Assembly (NCBI GenBank): GCA_019417795.1
Contig: DXUR01000045.1
Span: 1 to 12,903 of the forward strand
DNA length: 12,903 bases
DNA from: Clostridiales bacterium
Lineage (GTDB): Bacteria > Bacillota_A > Clostridia > Oscillospirales > Oscillospiraceae
Direction of reading: 5' to 3'
The notes below the pieces were generated by a model. It was not told the origin of the DNA. It worked only from the letters and a program-made list of their open reading frames with translations, and searched no databases. A program made the position numbers and the translations under genes. This document shows positions 6,453-12,903 of the stretch, piece after piece. Each line of letters opens with the position of its first letter. Within the stretch, counting starts at the first letter, position 1.

Positions 6453-8453
6453 TCAAGATTTTTTCTCGGCAGGGAATTCCGTAATATTTCCCAGGTAGAA
6501 CTGGCAGATCATCAAGGCATCCGAAACATCTACTGCACCGTCTCCGTTCACATCGGCAGCTGCATTCTGCACATCCGTCGGTGCTACATTGCCCAGATAG
6601 AACTGGCAGACCAGCAGCGCATCCGAAACATCAATGGTATTGTCTCCATTCACATCCCCATACATCACATCCGGTTCTGTCTTGGCATACTCAAAGGTGA
6701 ACAGGGCGACGGGCCTAAAATTATTAGTGCTGCTGGATTCCAGTGTGATCGCCATGGCTGTTCCATCTTCGTTACGGATATAGCGGGTGACGGGGGTGGT
6801 GACGGTCTGGGTGCCGTCACCGTTGACCTTGTAGCTGTTTTTCAAGGTAACAGAGCGGATAGTTGCCGAGGACACCACATCTACAGCAAGGTCCGTCTCG
6901 TAGCCGTATGCAGTAGCGTCTGCGTGGTAAATATCCACGCCCTCGTTGTAGGTAATGTCAACGCTCTCTGTTCCTTCCGGAACGATCACATGGTACTTGG
7001 GAATCTCCTCGTAGACATTTTTGAACTCCTCGTTGTCCTCGCTGCCCAGGGTAACGATGCCCTCATAGGAAATGTTCTTTGCATTCAGCTTCGTACCGTT
7101 GACAGAGATGGACTGGAAGGGGCGCTCCAGCTCGGCGTCCGCCGCCACGTTCAGGATGGCTGTGGCCGGTGCGATCTTGGCATAGTTCGTGCCGCCGCTG
7201 TCGTCCTTGGGGATCGTCCGGTTGGGGTCCATGCCCACGAGGTAGTAGGTGCCCTCCTCTGTGGGGGCGGTGAAGGAGAAGGTGCTCTTTCCGTCATCCG
7301 CTTTCTTGTACTGATCGACTTCTTCCCACTTGTCGTTATACAGGAACACATCCAGGTTTGAGAAGGGGTAGAAGTCGCTGCCCTCAAAGGTCGTGCCGTA
7401 AGCCTGAGAGGAGATCGTCATCTCCATGCCGGGGCGGGCATTGTACTCGTCCTTGTCAAAGCGGGTAAACGCGCCGCCGCTGCTGTAAAAGCTCCAGTTC
7501 GAGAACATGGCCACATCCCAGGTATCCCCGTCCGACAGCACGATGTAGTCGGAGGTGGAGCCCCAGCCGGGGCTCATGTAGGGGAAACAGTGGTTGCGGT
7601 AGTACATCAAGTTCTCATCATGACCCCAGAAGTTGGTCATATAAAGGCTGGTGGGAGAGCCGGTGATAGTCAGAGCGGCAAAGCTGTCTGCCGTATAGGC
7701 CGGTGTTTCATCCATGTAACAAACATCTTCACCCAGCTTAAAGTTCGCCAGCGCGTCACGAGGATAGGCACCCTTGCAGCATTGCTCCTCCGGCAGGCCG
7801 ATGAAGTAGCGCTCCAGCAGATAGAGATACAGGTGCAGGCCGGTGGGCCGCTCCACGATGTTCGTGTCGATGTATTTGCCTTCTCCGTTTTCCGTGTGAT
7901 AGCGGTAGTATTCGTCCAAGTTGTACCGGCCCAAGTCAAAGTAGGGGACGGTGATGGCCTTGTGGCACAGCACCGTGCCGTCGCGGCCTCGGATGGGCAC
8001 GCCGTCGTTGGAGATGGTCACATACACCGTGACTTCCTTGGCGGGGGTCTCATCGTAGTTATACTGTGCGTCCAATCCGTGGGGAGCTTCCGTGACCGTG
8101 ATGGTAAAGGTCGCTGTAAGCTCTTTGCCGTCCGAGCAGGTCGCCTTGACCTTTGGCTCATAGGTGCCGGGGTCTTTCTCTGATACATAGAGTGAGCCGT
8201 CCTTGACCTTGGTTTGGGCGCTGAACTGCGCTGCGTTGGTCAGCGTGTAGGTCAGCGTATGGCCGTCTGTATCTTCAAAGACATCTGTCAGCTTGATCTC
8301 CAGCAGGCTGCCGGCCACAACCTCACCGGTGGTGACGGCATCCGCCTTCACGGAAACGCAGGAATCCGCAGCCAGCGCCGGTATGACGCCGAATACGCCT
8401 GCCGACAGAACCAAAGTCAGTGCCAGCAGCAGAGATAGTATGCGTTTTCTCAT
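6453..8453 (-). CDS. Secreted dockerin-bearing cargo protein with a DUF4430-like region
   Basis: A 666-residue protein with a signal peptide (cleavage near ALAA, 26-29). A cadherin/Ig-like beta domain follows (about 31-122, with VFEDTDGHTLTYTLTN), then a DUF4430-like region (about 139-320), further beta domains (about 335-435 and 436-595) and a canonical type I dockerin (598-657). The DUF4430-like call rests on HLYLYLLERYF, TNFWGHDENLMYYRNH and GWGSTSDYIVLSDGDTWDV, which resemble the helix, GWMYYVNG and LxDGDxV elements of that family. Calcium loops are DVNGDNTIDVSD (from Asp 600) and DVNGDGAVDVSD (from Asp 634), each followed by a helix with Cys-Gln-Phe-Tyr-Leu-Gly. There is no membrane anchor, so it should be held at the surface through a cohesin. 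Nine cysteines, including a CC pair (225-226), are many for a secreted protein of this group. A GAGG lies 9 bases before the start. Confidence 0.8.
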   Translation of the reverse strand: MRKRILSLLLALTLVLSAGVFGVIPALAADSCVSVKADAVTTGEVVAGSLLEIKLTDVFEDTDGHTLTYTLTNAAQFSAQTKVKDGSLYVSEKDPGTYEPKVKATCSDGKELTATFTITVTEAPHGLDAQYNYDETPAKEVTVYVTISNDGVPIRGRDGTVLCHKAITVPYFDLGRYNLDEYYRYHTENGEGKYIDTNIVERPTGLHLYLYLLERYFIGLPEEQCCKGAYPRDALANFKLGEDVCYMDETPAYTADSFAALTITGSPTSLYMTNFWGHDENLMYYRNHCFPYMSPGWGSTSDYIVLSDGDTWDVAMFSNWSFYSSGGAFTRFDKDEYNARPGMEMTISSQAYGTTFEGSDFYPFSNLDVFLYNDKWEEVDQYKKADDGKSTFSFTAPTEEGTYYLVGMDPNRTIPKDDSGGTNYAKIAPATAILNVAADAELERPFQSISVNGTKLNAKNISYEGIVTLGSEDNEEFKNVYEEIPKYHVIVPEGTESVDITYNEGVDIYHADATAYGYETDLAVDVVSSATIRSVTLKNSYKVNGDGTQTVTTPVTRYIRNEDGTAMAITLESSSTNNFRPVALFTFEYAKTEPDVMYGDVNGDNTIDVSDALLVCQFYLGNVAPTDVQNAAADVNGDGAVDVSDALMICQFYLGNITEFPAEKKS

Positions 8454-8479
8454 ATTTGTTTACCTCATCTATGCGTAGA

Positions 8480-9526
8480 TTACATCCAGCGTGCGTAGAG
8501 CGTCATGTTGCTGCGCACCGGGTCTTTCTGTGTATCCCAGGGCTTGGTGAGCGCCTGATCTGCATACCAGCCGCCGAACACTGCGCCGGGCTTCGTGGGC
8601 GTCATGACTTCGCCAATGACGCTGCCCCGCTTCACGGAAACGGCCTCCAGCTCTGTGCCGCCGCTGGTCTCAAAGCGAACCTTCTTCTTGCCCAGCAGAG
8701 CCAGCAGAATCAGCAGCAGGGCCAGCAGGCCCACGCCACCGATGATCCACCAGGTGACGCTTCCTGCGGCGGCACCCTCGGCCCAGTTGGCGTAGAGGGT
8801 CATGTTGCCCTTAACGGTGTCCTTGTGGAAGTCCCACTTTTGGGTGCGGTCCAGGTCTCTGTACCACCCCTCCAGGTGGTAGCCCTCCCGGATGGGGTCC
8901 TCGGGCTTTTTCACCTTTTCACCGTACTGGACGGTCTGGGAGGGGACCTCCGTGCCGCCGTTGCTTTCAAAGGTAACGGTGCAGTCCGTGGTGACGATGA
9001 CGGACACGCTATTATCCTTCACGGTGTATCCGGCCATGCCGTCCTGGGTGGAAACCAGGGTGTTGGTGGGGATAAGCTGCGACACACCCTTCGTGCCGAT
9101 GACCTTCATCTGAAAGCTGCCGACTACCACCTCCGGCTCCCAAGCCTCGCCGCCCTTAAAGGACACGAAGTTCAGATAGAAGGCCCGCCCGCCGGTGCGG
9201 CGGCCTAAATCGCTCCAGCGGATGCCGGGGGCGGTCATGACGCTGCCGTCCACCAGCTGGAGGAAGGTGTCGTCGTACTCGATTTCCGTCTGCATACCGT
9301 ACATATCGGCGCTTTCCTGGGCGTCGGTGCGCTTGAGCACCAGGGTCACGGTGATGGTCTCGCCAGTGGTGGCCCGCACCTCAGATGCACCGCCTGCGGA
9401 CAGGTCAAAATTGTAGCTGCGGCTCTCGTCTGTTTTGCTGCCTGTCTGCGAGGCAAAGGCTGCGGTGGGCAGCAGACACAGCAGCAGACACAGGGCTGCC
9501 AATAGTGTAAAAATGCGTTTTCTCAT
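8480..9526 (-). CDS. Membrane-anchored cohesin-like protein with two InlB-type (Listeria-Bacteroides) repeats
   Basis: I start at 9526 (348 residues) because AAGGAG lies 6 bases upstream and MRKRIFTLLAALCLLLCLLP is a clear signal peptide. The in-frame ATG at 9595 only adds 23 polar residues in front of it. Next comes a cohesin-like domain (about 37-178, with TGETITVTLVL, then TEIEYDDTFLQLVDG). An InlB B-type repeat follows (about 182-250, VTFESNGGTEVPSQTV to WYRDLDRTQKWDF, ending MTLYANW). A membrane segment (256-279) is followed by GKKK, then a second InlB-type repeat (283-348, ending MTLYARWM). With a cohesin-like domain, a membrane anchor and no dockerin, it has the make-up of an anchoring scaffoldin. 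Oddly, by the positive-inside rule the second repeat would be cytoplasmic. The cohesin assignment is by pattern only. Confidence 0.75.
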   Translation of the reverse strand: MRKRIFTLLAALCLLLCLLPTAAFASQTGSKTDESRSYNFDLSAGGASEVRATTGETITVTLVLKRTDAQESADMYGMQTEIEYDDTFLQLVDGSVMTAPGIRWSDLGRRTGGRAFYLNFVSFKGGEAWEPEVVVGSFQMKVIGTKGVSQLIPTNTLVSTQDGMAGYTVKDNSVSVIVTTDCTVTFESNGGTEVPSQTVQYGEKVKKPEDPIREGYHLEGWYRDLDRTQKWDFHKDTVKGNMTLYANWAEGAAAGSVTWWIIGGVGLLALLLILLALLGKKKVRFETSGGTELEAVSVKRGSVIGEVMTPTKPGAVFGGWYADQALTKPWDTQKDPVRSNMTLYARWM

Positions 9527-9532
9527 GCTGAT

Positions 9533-9538
9533 CTCCTT
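9533..9538 (-). promoter_or_regulatory. Ribosome binding site deciding the start at 9526
   Basis: AAGGAG on the minus strand is 6 bases before the ATG at 9526, which begins a typical signal peptide. The ATG at 9595 lies within a GC-rich hairpin region and has no comparable site. Confidence 0.8.
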
Positions 9539-9547
9539 CTCTCTCCG

Positions 9548-9582
9548 ACCGGTTGGGCCGTTTTTTGCCCGGCCTGGCCGGT
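9548..9582 (-). repeat. Composite hairpin in the leader of the anchor gene
   Basis: Outer arms accgg (9548-9552) and ccggt (9578-9582) and inner arms ggccg (9556-9560) and cggcc (9570-9574) are separated by 3-base internal mismatches and a 9-base loop. It sits about 10 bases upstream of the ribosome binding site. The minus-strand transcript has an A run in the loop and no U tract after the stem, so it is not a standard terminator in the gene direction. Confidence 0.6.
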
Positions 9583-9588
9583 GCGAAG

Positions 9589-9601
9589 CCCCCAACGGGG
9601 G
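9589..9601 (-). repeat. Small GC hairpin between the first scaffold gene and the anchor gene
   Basis: cccccaacggggg forms a 5-bp all-GC stem with a 3-base loop. It lies between the larger hairpins at 9548-9582 and 9605-9632, so the 116-base gap holds three hairpins in a row. Confidence 0.6.
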
Positions 9602-9604
9602 ATA

Positions 9605-9632
9605 GCCTCCCCTCCCGCCGGGGAGGGGAGGC
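9605..9632 (-). repeat. Perfect 12-bp GC-rich hairpin after the first scaffold gene
   Basis: gcctcccctccc (9605-9616) and gggaggggaggc (9621-9632) are perfect inverted arms around a 4-base loop. It starts 10 bases after the stop codon at 9643-9645. There is no U tract on the minus-strand transcript. The arms are nearly identical to those of the hairpin at 4310-4337, which also follows a cohesin/dockerin gene. A stabilising 3' structure, a partial attenuator or a dispersed palindromic repeat are the main options. Confidence 0.85.
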
Positions 9633-9642
9633 TGGTAGGACC

Positions 9643-11847
9643 TTACTTAAACTGATTCACGATGGCCACAGCGTCGGTGTGATCCACCACCTTAGTGGCG
9701 TTTACATCGGCCCGCAGGAACTTCTCCACGGAAACCTTGGTGAAGTCACTGTATGCGCCGTTATACATGTCGTAGACCAGCTGCGCATCGTTGACATCCA
9801 CTTTCCCGGTCCTATTCACATCGAAGCTCGGGGTGATGGTAACCACATTGTCTGCGGCAGAGATGGCGACCTTGGCGGCGGCCTCCTCCTGGGTCAGAGT
9901 TTGACCCTTGTCCACGATCACCAGCCATGCATACCGGTCCGTGCCGTAGCCCTCGACCTTATACATGGTGTTGCCGTCATAGGTGAAGGCACTGCCGCCC
10001 TCGGGGGTGCCCTTGACCGTTATGAGCATCATGGTCTTGTCGTTCAGCTCCAGATATTTGGACACGGTCACTTCCTCCGCGCTGTGGGAGACCTTTTCCA
10101 CCTTCACGACCAGGTTCCAGCTGTGGGCGTATACATACAGATCGTCGTTATAATTCACGGCCTCGACCACATATTTCCCATTGCCAAGGCTGCGCACGGT
10201 GGCGGGCCTCTTAGAAGCTGTGGAAGAGGCGAGGGGCTGATAGTAAGCCGTGACGGTGTAGTCGCAGCTCTCGCGCTGGTTCAGCGTGAAGTAGTAGGGC
10301 ATATTCTTGCCCATAGAGCTTGCATTCCCGGAGGCTGCGTCCTCAGCGCCGTTGCCGGTGAACACGACCGGAATACCAGATTCTGTGTTGGCGGAGATCC
10401 ATATTTCCACACCTCCAACGATTTCTTTTCCAGGGATCGTGTAGGTGAGGGTGCCATCGTCATTGGCAGTGGGGACCGCTAAGACTGTATGGACAAAGGG
10501 ATCCCCGTTGTCTACACTGTAAATTACACGGTAGGAGTAGCCGGCCCTCGGGGTGACGACGAAGGAGTAGTCATTCAGATAGGTGACTGTCTCCGGGCCC
10601 TTGGTCACATCCTGCTCCACATCTTCGTCAATCCTGTATTTCACATCGTACTGCTTGGGGGTCTTGCCGGTGCAGGTGACCTCCACATTGCCGGAGATAT
10701 TCTCGATGGTGTAGGTGTCATTTGCGCCGAAGGTCAAGCCCTCGGTGACGGTGTCGCCCATCTTCACGGTGAAGGTGTAGGTATAGTGGCTGTCCACGGG
10801 CTTGAAGGTGAAGCTGCCGCCGTTGGGGACCAGGCGGGTCTCGTCAGAGGGGAACGCATCCGGCAGGGTCACGGTGAAGTTATTGGCGTTGACCACGGTG
10901 TCGGCGTCGGAAATGGTGGCCTCCGGGGCGTCAAAGTTGATGGAGTTGGCATCCAGATCAAATTTGGCGTTGGTCAGCTTCACGGTGGAGGTGGCAGTCG
11001 CCTTGGCGGTGAAGTCCAGAGCCAGTGCCTCGCCCAAGGACACGGCATCGCCGTAGCGGCGGACCCGAACGGTACCGTTGTTGTCCTCCACCGTCAGATT
11101 GGCGGCGTCACCGGTCTTGGTGTTCAGGGTCAAGGCTGCCGGGTCATAGGTAAAGGTCATGTCATAGGCGTTGAAGCCGGTGATGCCCTTTTCCCCGGAG
11201 GCGACGGTCACAGGGATACGCACTTGCTGGCCCGCAGCAACCTGCTGGTCAGCACCCATGGAAACAGTATAGCCGGTAGCTGTGGGGATAGGGCCAGCCC
11301 CATCAGGTGTAATAGTCACCTTAATCGGGTCGCTCTCGCCATGGTTAAACGCACCATCTTTGACATAAAGTGTTTCTGCATCCACCTCAATGCTTGAACG
11401 CGATAGTCCTGTCGTACCGTTGAAAAAAAATGCCGTTTGGGCACCACTAATATTATCTAAAGAAGCAAAGGTAACGGAACAGATTTTACCCGCAACAATA
11501 GTTTCTTCATTGTCATCATTGTACTGTCTTATTCTAACAAGGGCTTGACTGTCGGCTCCATATGCGCCATTTTGAGTGGGGTTATCAAACCAAACGCTAC
11601 CATCTATATCCGTACTTACGAATTGAAAGAGAGTAGCATCATACCTTAGAACAATATCAAGCGCTGTCATGTAATCCAAATCATGCGCAAGTGTATATGT
11701 TATAGTGAGTTTTTCTCCAGGTTTCACATTTGTCTTGTCGGCTGTGGATACAACAATAGGGCTGTCGCCCTCCGCCGCAAAAGCGGCGGAGGGGAGAATC
11801 CCTATTACAAGAACCACTGCCATAAATAATGCCAGTATTCTTTTCAT
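9643..11847 (-). CDS. Adaptor scaffold paralogue: two cohesin-like domains, beta repeats, X-like module and C-terminal dockerin
   Basis: A 734-residue secreted protein (signal peptide 1-24, ending AAFA). It has the same domain order as the protein at 4355-6433: cohesin-like 1 (about 29-163), cohesin-like 2 (about 193-315, NAYDMTFTYDPAALTLN), three beta repeats (about 322-395, 399-487, 492-575), X-like module (about 580-663, with YAWLVIVDKG) and dockerin (675-732). Calcium loops are DVNRTGKVDVND (from Asp 676) and DVNATKVVDHTD (from Asp 714). Cohesin 2, the X-like module and the dockerin align closely with the paralogue, while cohesin 1 and the third repeat have diverged. The DNA coding for cohesin 1 is clearly AT-richer than the rest. 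A GAGAGG-like site 7 bases before the ATG fits this start. It follows the GLUG gene by 14 bases. Confidence 0.85.
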   Translation of the reverse strand: MKRILALFMAVVLVIGILPSAAFAAEGDSPIVVSTADKTNVKPGEKLTITYTLAHDLDYMTALDIVLRYDATLFQFVSTDIDGSVWFDNPTQNGAYGADSQALVRIRQYNDDNEETIVAGKICSVTFASLDNISGAQTAFFFNGTTGLSRSSIEVDAETLYVKDGAFNHGESDPIKVTITPDGAGPIPTATGYTVSMGADQQVAAGQQVRIPVTVASGEKGITGFNAYDMTFTYDPAALTLNTKTGDAANLTVEDNNGTVRVRRYGDAVSLGEALALDFTAKATATSTVKLTNAKFDLDANSINFDAPEATISDADTVVNANNFTVTLPDAFPSDETRLVPNGGSFTFKPVDSHYTYTFTVKMGDTVTEGLTFGANDTYTIENISGNVEVTCTGKTPKQYDVKYRIDEDVEQDVTKGPETVTYLNDYSFVVTPRAGYSYRVIYSVDNGDPFVHTVLAVPTANDDGTLTYTIPGKEIVGGVEIWISANTESGIPVVFTGNGAEDAASGNASSMGKNMPYYFTLNQRESCDYTVTAYYQPLASSTASKRPATVRSLGNGKYVVEAVNYNDDLYVYAHSWNLVVKVEKVSHSAEEVTVSKYLELNDKTMMLITVKGTPEGGSAFTYDGNTMYKVEGYGTDRYAWLVIVDKGQTLTQEEAAAKVAISAADNVVTITPSFDVNRTGKVDVNDAQLVYDMYNGAYSDFTKVSVEKFLRADVNATKVVDHTDAVAIVNQFK

Positions 11848-11861
11848 AGATTAACCTCTCA

Positions 11862-12903
11862 TCAGCCAACAGGAAATACGGTAATTGTGCCTGCAACATA
11901 CTGCTCCAAGAGATCAAGATCCGCCTGATTTACTACAGTGTCGCCATTCACATTTGCCTGCACCAGTTGGTCATCGTTCAGTGTAATTGTGTTCGCCAAA
12001 TATTTCCGTAGCAGTTCTACATCTTTGCTGTCCACATATCCGAAAGGATCCATATCGACATTGCCAACCTTTGGCGTTTTCAACCCCTTCAGATTCGTCT
12101 GCCAACTTAGGGCGGGGCTATACCGGCTGGAAACAAATGCGGCAGTAGTCAAGCCGGTATTCATTGCCCTGACAAAACTGCTCTTTGTCATTTCTGCTCT
12201 GGTCTTAGCAGTGGCCGTCTGAGCGGTGCTCTTGGCGCTGCCGATACCCTGGGCACAGGTGAAGTCCAGATAGTACAGATGCTCCATCGCAGCGGAGGCG
12301 TTGTTGGTCATACCGACCACAGCGCCCACATTGCTGCCGGTGCTCTCCACATAAGCCCGGTTGTAGCAGTTCTTGACAGAAGCGGACGCGCCGGAAGCAA
12401 AGGCCACGATACCCGCCACATAGTTGCCGGCACCGGTGATGCTGCCGGTGTTGTAGCAAGCGGTGACGCCCTTGGTGGTCTGACCCACGATGCCGGCCAC
12501 ATAGCCGTTGCCGGTGATCGCACCGCCGTTGTAGCAGCCGGTAATGGTACCGGTAGCGTAGCCGGTGATGCCGCCCACATACTGATAGGCATGGATGGTG
12601 CCTTCGTTGCCGCAGTTGGTGGCGTTGGAATTCACCAGACGGCCTGCAACGCCGCCCACGCTGCTCCAGTTGCCATTCACACGGGTCACGGTGATGTCAA
12701 CATCGGAGACAACGCCGGAGATGTTGGTATAGTTGGCGTAGGCCACCACGCCGCCGGAATAGGCGTTGGCAACGCTGCCCGTGGAGGTCAGGTACATCTT
12801 GCCGGTCACCTTCAGATTCTGAATGGTGGCGTAGCTGCTGCTGGTGCCGTTCACATAGCCGAACAGTCCCTTATACGGAGCCGAGGTAGTGGTGGCACTA
12901 TAG
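11862..12903 (-). CDS. GLUG-repeat secreted protein with C-terminal dockerin, 5' end missing
   Basis: The 3' part of a gene that enters from the right edge; 346 codons are visible. A GTG at 12854 is not the start: it is the Val of GLFGYVNG, and the frame continues open to the edge. Beta-helix type GLUG repeats cover most of the fragment: GLFGYV..IQNLKV, SVGGVAGRL, YVGGITGYATG, YVAGIVGQTTKG and YVAGIVAFASG, several with a Cys-Tyr-Asn motif between them. After a linker comes a dockerin with loops DMDPFGYVDSKD and NVNGDTVVNQAD. Phe replaces the usual Asp at position 5 of the first loop. GLUG repeats are common in large surface adhesins and peptidase-associated proteins. Here the protein should be cargo or a long surface stalk held by a cohesin. 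Catalytic domains, if any, lie outside the window. Confidence 0.85.
   Translation of the reverse strand, partial: YSATTTSAPYKGLFGYVNGTSSSYATIQNLKVTGKMYLTSTGSVANAYSGGVVAYANYTNISGVVSDVDITVTRVNGNWSSVGGVAGRLVNSNATNCGNEGTIHAYQYVGGITGYATGTITGCYNGGAITGNGYVAGIVGQTTKGVTACYNTGSITGAGNYVAGIVAFASGASASVKNCYNRAYVESTGSNVGAVVGMTNNASAAMEHLYYLDFTCAQGIGSAKSTAQTATAKTRAEMTKSSFVRAMNTGLTTAAFVSSRYSPALSWQTNLKGLKTPKVGNVDMDPFGYVDSKDVELLRKYLANTITLNDDQLVQANVNGDTVVNQADLDLLEQYVAGTITVFPVG

Noticed and set aside
4493..6484. 663-codon open frame on the plus strand opposite the second scaffold gene
   Set aside because: It lies antisense to a well-supported gene with signal peptide, cohesin-like domains and dockerin. Its translation shows no recognisable domain, and it fits codon bias of the real gene leaving stops rare in this antisense frame. 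The same applies to the plus-strand frames at 2752-3825, 6234-7361, 9553-10482 and 10489-11397.
12852..12854. GTG as start codon of the GLUG gene
   Set aside because: It codes for Val inside the conserved GLFGYVNG motif, and the frame stays open to the window edge, so the gene is truncated at its 5' end.

Overview
All supported genes in this window lie on the minus strand, so transcription runs from high to low coordinates. GC content is moderate to high, nearly every gene has a strong Shine-Dalgarno site, most secreted proteins have short Lys/Arg-rich signal peptides, and several carry cohesin-like or dockerin modules. This suggests a gut-type Gram-positive Clostridia, most likely Oscillospiraceae/Ruminococcaceae. 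No RNA gene, CRISPR array, insertion sequence or integrase was seen. The operon promoter is probably beyond the right edge.

Layout in transcription order: (1) 12903-11862, the 3' part of a secreted GLUG-repeat protein ending in a dockerin; (2) 11847-9643, an adaptor scaffold with two cohesin-like domains, three beta repeats, an X-like module and a C-terminal dockerin; (3) 9526-8480, a membrane-anchored cohesin-like protein with InlB-type repeats; (4) 8453-6453, a secreted protein with a DUF4430-like region and a canonical dockerin; (5) 6433-4355, a full-length paralogue of the adaptor scaffold; (6) 4221-2290, a membrane-tethered DUF4430 protein with a long charged linker and a probable frameshift at its 3' end; (7) 2251-1127, a secreted alpha/alpha-barrel (prenyltransferase/squalene-oxidase repeat) protein with a C-terminal membrane anchor; (8) 1130-183, a MoxR-type AAA+ ATPase; (9) 186-1, the start of a probable DUF58 protein. 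Genes 7, 8 and 9 are joined by 4-base ATGA overlaps.

Taken together, this looks like a small cellulosome-like surface assembly without visible carbohydrate-active enzymes. It has a membrane-bound cohesin anchor, two chain-extending cohesin+dockerin adaptors and dockerin-only cargo. The alpha/alpha barrel and DUF4430 domains are the two domain types that make up vertebrate transcobalamin and intrinsic factor, so a corrinoid or other small-ligand capture complex is a reasonable but unproven hypothesis. The MoxR/DUF58 pair would then act in maturation or chaperoning. Similar GC-rich hairpins follow both scaffold genes and may tune the amounts of each component within the operon.
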